Of a stretch of 16,093 bases of DNA, positions 1 through 6,851 are shown in pieces. Made by a program: the position numbers and the translations under genes. Location: positions 329,797 through 345,889 of the forward strand of contig JAHNZQ020000010.1 in the NCBI GenBank assembly GCA_019155205.2, read 5' to 3'. Every line of letters starts with the position of its first letter. Position 1 is the stretch's first letter. Source of the stretch: Gracilaria vermiculophylla. Its lineage: Eukaryota; Rhodophyta; Florideophyceae; Gracilariales; Gracilariaceae. The notes under the pieces are model-generated. The model was not told the DNA's origin. It saw only the letters and a list, made by a program, of their open reading frames with translations, and searched no databases.

Positions 1-855
1 TTCGTCTAGTTTTCGGTCTATCGCACCCCGGAGGTTTCGAAACACATTTGTGTACCGTTGGACTGGTGTCTGCCCGGACTCATTACCTGATCCGTTGTCT
101 TGGAAGCTGTGTAGATAAGCATGCGACCAGCCAACTACTGCATAGAATCTAATTCCAAACCTTACTGGTTTGGACTTCATGTACGAACGAGCGGCTGTTC
201 GGCTTTTGCAACGAATTGTGTTCTCGTCGAGCGTATTTACACCAACAGGAACGGCAATTTTAGCAGCATTTTTTGCAAAGTGCTCGAGAATTTGGCGACT
301 ATGCCACAGGGGATCCGTGACAGCAACATGAGAATTTTATGTAGCATACATCCGGAGTGCGGATCTTATGTTCAGAAACATATCTCTTCCCATGACTTTC
401 TGAAAGAACGGAATGTTGAGAAGGTCTGACTTACACCAATAATCTCGCAGGTGGTTTAACCGGTGCACAGAAGTAGCTAGTTTGAGACCAAAGTACGCCA
501 GTAGTTCCTCCATTCTCAACGGTGTCCTTTTTTTGCAGCGTTTAATAAGCTCTGCACTCGTCCAAGACCGCACGCAGTTGAGATAGGAAAGGTTCAGCAT
601 CAAATGAAATAGACCAAGCTCTTTATTGTGAGCGTATGAGCGGCGGATCAGATCTTCTTTCCTAAGATATAGACCACTGCACCGTTTCCAACTGGCACAG
701 TACGGTACTGTTTCGTATATAGTTTGCTGTTTAACACGCCCTAGCGCTGTGACAAGAAATTCTTCCTCGTCTTGCAAAAGTTGTTGCGATGTTCCAGCGC
801 ACTGAAAATTGCACTCGACAGAATTTTGCGGAACCTGTGAATCACTTTCTGCCAT
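1..855 (-). pseudogene. piggyBac transposase (DDE_Tnp_1_7), 5' part, one in-frame stop
   Basis: N-terminal and central part of a piggyBac transposase, which would cut and rejoin DNA at TTAA sites. I place the start at the ATG at 853-855 (protein begins MAESDSQVPQ). About 100 residues in, the family's helical region is visible (ELLAYFGLKLATSVHRLNHL, then RDYWCKSDLL and VMGRDMFLNIRSALRM). After 172 codons a TAA (337-339) interrupts the frame. The same frame then stays open for 112 more codons to the window edge, and the family continues directly in it: DPLWHSRQIL, then the DEN segment (minus strand near 217-228) whose Asp is the expected first catalytic residue, then RSYMKSKPVRFGIRFYAV. The remaining acidic residues and the Cys-rich C-terminus lie outside the window. 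A single nonsense codon with no visible frameshift suggests recent inactivation, an assembly error, or readthrough. Confidence 0.8.
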
Positions 856-1134
856 GATGATCACGGTTGCGAATATGATATGCTCGTAAGCTATGTGCCT
901 CGAAGTTGCCGGTAAAGGATCATGTGAATGCCGTTGTGTGTGAGAAAGAATGGCCCCCACATTTGGCGGGTAATGTACGGTATGGTGGTGAATTTGGCTC
1001 AGGGTTTTGTATACGCAGATTGTGCGTATTGTTTGGATGAATGCCTTATCTCGTGGATTATGTTGCCATAAAGTTAGCATTCATTGGTTCAGAATATCAA
1101 TCGTTTTCTCCCCTACCAATTGTTGCAAAGTATG

Positions 1135-1260
1135 CTTATGGCTACTACGATAGACATAAGCAGAAGAAACACATGGCACGCTCACCACCAATTAATCTGG
1201 ATGTTGAGCGTAATATGCCTAATGATGTACTACGCTTATGGCTACCATCGTAGCCATAAG
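1135..1260. repeat. Two subterminal hairpin repeats (CTTATGGCTAC family)
   Basis: The outer copy at 1235-1260 is CTTATGGCTAC, a four-base loop, then GTAGCCATAAG, a perfect 11-bp inverted repeat. The inner copy at 1135-1160 is CTTATGGCTA, a six-base spacer and TAGACATAAG, with one mismatch. Start-to-start spacing is 100 bp. In many DNA transposons subterminal repeats bind the transposase; that role here is inferred from position only. Confidence 0.7.
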
Positions 1261-1282
1261 TGAGCCGGGTCAAAAGGGTTAA
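1261..1282 (-). repeat. piggyBac terminal inverted repeat with TTAA target site
   Basis: On the minus strand this reads TTAA followed by CCCTTTTGACCCGGCTCA. The TTAA is the target duplication and the CCC start is the usual first triplet of piggyBac-type ends. The partner copy is beyond the left edge of the window. Confidence 0.75.
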
Positions 1283-3884
1283 TTAGCACTACCGTACTTA
1301 TGAACGCCGGCGTCACCACCGCCACCCTCCATAAACGGAACCAAAGTTGCGGCTCTTAGCCTTCCGCCTACGTCGGCATTTGCCTCTCACGAGAGATATC
1401 CTGCAGCACACCGTTGCTCATCCGCCTTGTTCGCTGCGAGCGCCCATACTTAGGTATATTACCAGTCTTACTGTGCGCGCTCCTTGTATAAGAATATTTA
1501 CCGCTCGCCATCGTTTGACTTACAGCTAAACCCTTTTTTTCCACCTTGAAGGTACATTATCTGTGGTACCTTCAGTTCTCATTTTAAGGTGGTAGCGCAC
1601 AACGTCCTTGAGGAGTTTTTAATGACTCCAAAGGCGCGAGTTCTTAAATGTTGTATCCGTTAATCGCTGTCACGAGCCAGGGAAATTCTGAAAGAAGGTT
1701 TGCAAACACCAAAGGCAGATGGAGGTTCACTGGGCGGAAAATGCTCCTACAGCGCTGCTCCAAGGCAACCAGGGGATCGGCAGCTTTGAGACCTAAGGAT
1801 ATTCGACGACAGCCTCCAACCGGAAAAATAGATGAAGACTTAAGGGTGCTTGGTTTACTTCTAAAGAGGTGGAGCTCGACCGGTGGATTAAGTACCACGC
1901 CAGGAGCCCGCCTCGGCAGGTCTCACTACTGTAGTAATTAACTGCACCAATTAACTAAAAAAATCTAAATTCTACCGTTCCTCAAGAGTCCTGTAGCACA
2001 CGTGGGCTGCAAAATGCACCATACGGCTCAGTTGATACAATACGAAGCCTCCTTAGGAATATCCCGTCATAAAGGCACATGACAATGTCACCTTAAAACC
2101 CACTTTGCTACATTATCACCTTGAGAATCGCGTGACCCGTGCCCGCCCCTTGATTTTCCACTGCTTTCCTCCGCGGAGGCACCGCACACTCAGACATCCA
2201 CCTAGTGGGGATCCTTCTTCTACCTCTCCCGCTTGGTGCTGCCGGGGCAAGCTCGGTCTTACACCTGAGATTGTCGTGTTGCCCCCTCGAGAGGGCTCTA
2301 CTGCCGAACTACCTTTACAGAGAAAGATTCTGACGTCTTCGTGTGCTTTTCTTGCTTGCCGGCTATTGCACTACAACAATGACCAAACCTCTGGGCCACC
2401 TTCGCACGTGAGTTTACTCATGTTTCTCCGTTGAAACGCTCCCCTATTTAAAACGTAGAGTGTATAACGATGGCGAAGCACAAATAGAAACCTGAGTAGC
2501 TTTACTGGTCCTCTACTGTGCTCTGTGCTTGACCAAACTCCCTGCTAATCTAACAAACAAACGCGCTTAAGTACCCGTATCTGCCGGTCTGCTTTCCCTG
2601 CCTTGTAACCATCGGCTCTCCAACTATAAGTGCAGAGAGGTACACGACTTGGTCAATACCACTCAACAAAGGGTGCACTAAATCACGGCGCTTTAACTGC
2701 ATTACTTGTGTTGCGGCGATTGGATTCCATTTCTCACATTACGTGTCTAGCCCGCGACAATTGCGTGTCAACTACATGTACATGTGCATTCAATGACATA
2801 CATTTCATATCCCCACTTCTGATTTATCAATGGGCAGAAGCCTCCAAAGTGCTACAATAGAACGGTTTGCACAACATAAAGCACTTCTTTATTCTTTTTC
2901 GTCTTTATTGTAGTATCCATGTGTATATTTTAGCTGAAATCGTTTCTTAAAATACCATTTCAGAGCACCATCGACCAACTATAAAACTGGCAAGTATTAA
3001 ACTCCGACTGTTCTTCGCAATTTTCATTTTAAGACAAACAAATGACAATTTTGACCATCAAAATTGCATATTGTGTGTTGCGCAGTAAAATATTGTTTCA
3101 TTTCTTTTTCTAGTACACTATACTGACTAACCGATATGGGTTTTTTATGCTTGTGATGGTCATATACGAAAAAGGTTATATTTTTATGTTTTATAGATTA
3201 AGAACAATTTGTGTTGTTTTAATGTCATTAAAAAGATACGTTGCGATTCATATTCATTCTACGTTTTACGCTAACTAAAATGCGGTTTTCTTACATAGCT
3301 TGCGATTTATACTTTTAGCTTGTAAAGTGGACGGCTTCGAGACATTTTTACTTGAACGAAAAAGATTTATATTTTTAAAAAGAGTCTGAAAAGACTATGT
3401 GCCAAAACTAGCGCACCGTACAGGTTTATTGCAGTTATAGGCGTCATGATCATGAAACGCTCTGTACGTTCGGTCTTGAAGTAATACCAGCATACTTGAG
3501 TACTTTAGCGATAAGAATTTAGGTTCAAAAGCGTTAAGTAAAATGTCCTACGATTCTAAAACGGTTTTCTACACATTTTTGAAAACCGATTTCTGTTGTT
3601 CTACAGCACTGAAAACGAAGTTCTGCACCAAAATGCCAAATAGCCTGTACTTTTAGGAGACTTCTTACTTTAATCTCCAAAAGCTCCATGGTGGGAGTCT
3701 CGAGCTGCGATTGGAAAGCATCCTAGCGCTGCCGACGTTAACCGTAAAAGCTGCGTAGTCACAGCTACACCTTCTCTCGCCCCATCCATATCCTGCGCGC
3801 TCAGCACGTACTGCCTGCAGCCCGCCCAATTGCCACCCCCACCTGCCGCGGAGACGTTATCACCGCCCACGAAGGCTTACAACA
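1283..3884. other. Gene-free left flank with AT-rich block
   Basis: No reading frame here shows a recognisable domain, codon bias like the neighbouring genes, or a plausible start context, and I see no tRNA-like fold. Up to about 2870 the base composition is mixed. From roughly 2870 to 3650 it is AT-rich with many T and A runs. From about 3690 it turns GC-rich towards the first gene. A two-tier inverted repeat sits at 1541-1592. An ATTGG (3710-3714) and a CCAAT (3826-3830) lie upstream of the gene starting at 3885 and may belong to its promoter; no TATA box is evident there. Confidence 0.6.
1541..1592. repeat. Two-tier inverted repeat (stem-loop candidate)
   Basis: An inner pair GAAGGTAC (1548-1555) and GTACCTTC (1566-1573) is perfect across a ten-base loop. 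An outer pair CCACCTT (1541-1547) and AAGGTGG (1586-1592) flanks it, with twelve unpaired bases on the right side. It is directly preceded by a T run. Function unknown; it may be part of a small repeat element or chance. Confidence 0.45.
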
Positions 3885-4772
3885 ATGTTGCCGATCACCG
3901 CAGGCGAAGCACTGCGCATGCCCACAGCCGTTCTCTTCGCCACCACCATCGCCGTGCGCGGCCGCCGTCACAAGTCCCTGTCCCTCTCCGGCGCGTGCGC
4001 AGCCTTCACCGTCGGCCTGCTCTCGTTCGCCGCCTCGGTCCGGTTCGGCCTCACGCTGCTGTCGTTCTATCTCTCCGCCACGCGCGCCACCAAGTACAAG
4101 TCCGACTACAAGCTGCGAGTGGAGGACGGCTACTCCTCCGTGAACGGCAACCGCGGCGCCGCCCAGGTGCTGGCGAGCACGCTGCCGGCCGTGCTGCTCG
4201 CCGTCCTGTACGCCGTGCGCTTCCGCGTGGACTCGGTCGTGTCGGCGCGCGAGCGCGAGTCGTCCGTGCTGCTACTGGCGTTCCTGCTGTTCTTCGCGGC
4301 GTGCGGCGGCGACACGTTCGCGTCCGAGATCGGCATCGCCATGCCGGGCCCCGGCAAGCTGCCGGTCCTCATCTTTGCGCCGTGGCGCCGCGTGCCGCGC
4401 GGCACAAACGGCGGCATCACGTGGGAGGGCACGCTGGCGTCGGTGTTCGGCGGGCTGATTGTCGGCATCACGTTCTATGTCACTGGTCCGAGCCGCGACG
4501 TTTCGCAAGCCATGTTGGTTGTCGTGGGTGTTGTCGGAGGGGTGGTCGGGAGCATCTTTGATTCAGTGATTGGCTGTGTGGCACAGGCTTCTTGGCTGGA
4601 CAGGAAGGAAGGCAAGGTTTGTAAAGAGAAGCCGGCGATAAATGAAGCCAACAAAGAGCGGTTCGAGCACATTTGCGGAGCAGATATTCTCAGTGGGGAG
4701 TCTGTCAATGCTCTGGCCGGTATTGCGACCGCTGCATGTGCGCCGTTGGTACTACGGTTGTTTAGCAATTGA
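3885..4772 (+). CDS. TMEM19: TMEM19-like integral membrane protein (DUF92 family)
   Basis: A 295-residue multi-spanning membrane protein of the DUF92 family, which includes human TMEM19 and the plant phytyl-phosphate kinase VTE6. The family motifs appear in order: ATRATKYKSDYK with GNRGAAQVLAST (about 65-99), GGDTFASEIG (141-150), PRGTNGGITWEGTLASVFGG (171-190), GSIFDSVIGCVAQ (222-234), and HICGADILSGESVNAL near the C-terminus (262-277). Hydrophobic stretches lie at about 34-63, 98-112, 127-140, 181-199, 208-230 and 274-292. The C-terminal pattern (WLDRKEGKV, then GADILS and VNAL) fits the TMEM19 branch better than bacterial or plastid VTE6. Known VTE6 members phosphorylate phytyl-phosphate; the substrate of TMEM19 is not established, so prenyl-phosphate kinase activity here is inference. 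The ATG at 3885 has A at -3 and gives a full-length family match. It converges on the zinc-finger gene, with 149 bp between the stop codons. Confidence 0.9.
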   Translation: MLPITAGEALRMPTAVLFATTIAVRGRRHKSLSLSGACAAFTVGLLSFAASVRFGLTLLSFYLSATRATKYKSDYKLRVEDGYSSVNGNRGAAQVLASTLPAVLLAVLYAVRFRVDSVVSARERESSVLLLAFLLFFAACGGDTFASEIGIAMPGPGKLPVLIFAPWRRVPRGTNGGITWEGTLASVFGGLIVGITFYVTGPSRDVSQAMLVVVGVVGGVVGSIFDSVIGCVAQASWLDRKEGKVCKEKPAINEANKERFEHICGADILSGESVNALAGIATAACAPLVLRLFSN

Positions 4773-4921
4773 AGGCGACAAAAGAGCAAGTGTCGAATAT
4801 AAAGATATACTTAGGGATGGAGGAGATAGCCGTGAGAAGGGATTGAGAACATGGGACAATACTTTTGTGAACAACTGATATGCATTTCAAAGAGCTGCAT
4901 TGCAGGTTCGGGGCTGCAGCT

Positions 4922-5908
4922 TTACAATCGGTCTTGCGTTGAGAAAGACTTGTTTTTCGGAATGTCCACCTCGGGATGGCGCCGCTTGATGTGCTGAGTG
5001 CGATTGCCAACGTTAGAAAACGACATGTGGCACACATGACAAGAGTACATCTTCACCTTGTCATGCACGACCAAAATATGTTGTCGCAAGTGATTGCGCT
5101 GCCCAAACACGCTTTCACAGCGGTCACACTTAAACGGTCTCGCCTTTTCGTGCACAGTCTTCTGATGTTGCTTGAGTCCACTGAGGTTCTTGAACGCGCT
5201 TTTACAATTTTCGTGGGTGCACTTGTACGGGCGGTGGCCGAGGTGAACTTCGTTGATGTGGCGGTCGCGGTTCTGCTTGAAGTAGAAGGTTGACGAACAC
5301 AAGGTGCAGGCGAAGGAGCGATCGCGCGCGCCCAAATGACTTGACGAGCGCCTGTGCTGGGTGGAACGCACCGCGGACGACGCAGATGCCGAGGGGTGCG
5401 CAGAGCGGGTTTGGGCCGCTGCAACTGACGGAGAAGTGGGTTTTGGCTGCAGCGGGCGTGGCGGTGAAGGGGCGGTGGACGGCGCGTTGGGTGGCGTTGG
5501 CTGCATCTCAGAGACCGAGGTGGCGGTGGTGCAGCAGTTAGACACAGAGGTCGCACGCGGCGTGACTGCGCGCTGAGCGGCTGACTGCGACGAAGAACCG
5601 CCGACGTAGCGGGCGTTATGAAGGTCGGGAGCGGAGGCATGGCCCGAAGGCGGAGCGCTTGGACGGACGCAGCAGGAAGAGGAGGGAGCGGCGGCGGTGG
5701 CGGCCGAAGCGGCGATCGAAGGGGGCGGCAGCGTGTGCGAGGAATGAAGGTTGAGCGCGACCGCGACGGAGCGGGCGATGGAATCCGAGAGCGAGCGCAG
5801 GTCGCTCTGCTGGCAGGCGTACATGGTGGGGACAGCGGTTTGCGGGCAGCGGCAGAGCCCCGGGGGGCAGCGGCAGTCGCCACCGCAGCATTTGCGTAGC
5901 TTGGTGGC

Positions 5909-5939
<31 letters not shown>

Positions 5940-6526
5940 ACAGCGGCGGCGTGCATCGAGGCGCAGGCGCAGTGGGCATGGGCGCAGGGCGTGGCGGCAG
6001 GCGGCGGGTGCGGCGGCACGGTCGGTGGGGGCGACGGGGCGCGCGGACGCTTTGCGCCGGAGGCGGAGAGCGGGTGGGCCGGCGGCATCGGCGGTAGCGG
6101 CAGCGGCGGCGGCGACGGCGGCGACGGGGACGGGGACGGGGATGGGGATGGGAACGCGGAAGGGGACGGAGAGTGGGGAACGAACCAGGAGTCGGGCAGC
6201 GGAGGGACGCAGGCACACGGCAGGCCGCCGCCGCAGCGCACGGGTAGGCCCTCGCGGCGCGCCTGCTCGGCGTCGTCGTCTCGGTAGCAGTAACAGCCGT
6301 CGTGGAAGGGGATGTGCGACAGCGGCGGCGGCGCGGCGGCGGGCGGCAAACAGTCGTCGATGGCGTCGGCTAGCAACGGGTCTGGGAAGGCGTCGCGCAG
6401 CGCGTCGAGTGCCCGCTCGGCGCCGGACGGGGGAGGCGGCGAAGTCATGAGGCCGCCGTTGCCGCGCAATTTGCCCTTCGCGCTCCGCGTGCCGCTATGA
6501 CGCGCTGCGCCGCGCCCGTTTTGCAT
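4922..6526 (-). CDS. C2H2 zinc-finger protein, four fingers and cysteine-rich clusters
   Basis: Probable nuclear DNA-binding regulator of 534 residues. Four C2H2 fingers end the protein at residues 405-517 (DNA 4976-5314). Fingers 1, 3 and 4 are C-x2-C-x12-H-x4-H and finger 2 is C-x4-C-x12-H-x4-H. Linkers are five residues (LGHRP, EKARP, DKVKM), close to the TGEKP type. The N-terminal 400 residues are low complexity: Ser-Pro repeats (about 119-137), a KRPR basic patch (159-162), an Ala run (about 193-205), and two CxC-bearing clusters (C78, C80, C98, C104, C106; then C213, C214, C218, C220, C225, C227 in KCCGGDCRCPPGLCRC). Such clusters are known in metal-responsive factors, so metal sensing is a fair but unproven guess. 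I chose the ATG at 6526 because it has G at -3, like the other genes here. The in-frame ATG at 6448 (508 residues, C at -3) is the main alternative, and a CCAAT box at 6534-6538 would favour it. Confidence 0.83.
5912..5939. repeat. GGC trinucleotide repeat encoding an alanine run
   Basis: About nine GGC units inside the zinc-finger gene. On the minus strand they are read as GCC and give most of the alanine run at about residues 197-205. Trinucleotide runs of this kind change length easily without shifting the frame. Confidence 0.75.
6124..6153. repeat. GGGGAC/GGGGAT hexamer repeat encoding Ser-Pro units
   Basis: About five copies of a GGGGAC or GGGGAT hexamer on the plus strand. On the coding (minus) strand they encode the Ser-Pro-Ser-Pro stretch of the zinc-finger protein. 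The G-rich plus strand could form G-quadruplex structures. Confidence 0.7.
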
Positions 6527-6851
6527 CGCCGCGCCAATCGCGCGAGCTGCGCCACCATCAGCTGTGCACCACCAGTACCGCCGCGTGCCGCGTGCCGCGT
6601 GCCGCGTGCCGCGTGCCGCGTGCCGCGTGCCAGCTTCCTGCCACCAATGATGGCCGTCTGTCCCGAGAGCCGAGCGCCACGCGTCCCCGTGTGAGCCGTG
6701 GTGCACGTTTTCGACGTGGAGTACGTGTGCCTGTGGATACCGTGGGTCGCGTGTACCGCGGGGGCGCGTTACACGCGAGGCGTGGGGTGGAGCGCGGCGC
6801 ACGACTCCTGACAGCGGTGGGCGGCGGCGGACGGGGTGCGCGCGACTGGCC
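6527..6851. promoter_or_regulatory. Divergent intergenic region between zinc-finger and glycosyltransferase genes
   Basis: The 325 bp between two divergently read start codons must carry control elements for both genes. It contains CCAAT at 6534-6538 and 6644-6648 and a perfect seven-copy heptamer array at 6581-6629. I see no TATA box. If the zinc-finger gene starts at 6448 instead, the shared region grows to 403 bp. Confidence 0.5.
6581..6629. repeat. Seven perfect tandem copies of CCGCGTG
   Basis: The heptamer CCGCGTG repeats seven times without a mismatch over 49 bp, then breaks off after two bases of an eighth copy. It lies in the divergent promoter region and, being a 7-mer, is not a coding repeat. 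The CGCG step makes it a row of CpG sites. The minus-strand unit CACGCGG contains an ACGCG core. Confidence 0.95.

Larger units (their letters stand above)
1..1282 (-). mobile_element. piggyBac-type DNA transposon, one end (other end outside window)
   Basis: One terminus of a piggyBac-superfamily cut-and-paste element, read on the minus strand. At 1279-1282 there is a TTAA, the target site used by this superfamily. Reading inward on the minus strand the next bases are CCCTTTTGACCCGGCTCA, a CCC-starting terminal repeat as expected for piggyBac. Inside it lie two copies of a CTTATGGCTA hairpin (1235-1260 perfect, 1135-1160 with one mismatch). The transposase reading frame follows from 855 to the window edge. 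The C-terminal half of the transposase and the second terminus lie beyond position 1. The superfamily call rests on TTAA plus terminal bases plus transposase motifs, three independent signs. The second terminal repeat is not visible, so completeness is unknown. Confidence 0.82.

Noticed and set aside
121..429. 102-codon plus-strand frame at the left edge
   Set aside because: It is antisense to the transposase, whose family motifs are seen on the minus strand over the same bases.
1041..1253. 70-codon plus-strand frame between transposase and transposon end
   Set aside because: It lies across the subterminal hairpins and matches no protein family.
1648..1941. 97-codon plus-strand frame (and its antisense)
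   Set aside because: No domain, no codon bias like the neighbours, and composition typical of chance frames in mixed DNA.
5053..6216. Proline/arginine-rich 387-codon minus-strand frame within the zinc-finger gene
   Set aside because: An alternative frame of the same GC-rich strand; the finger motifs are only in the chosen frame.
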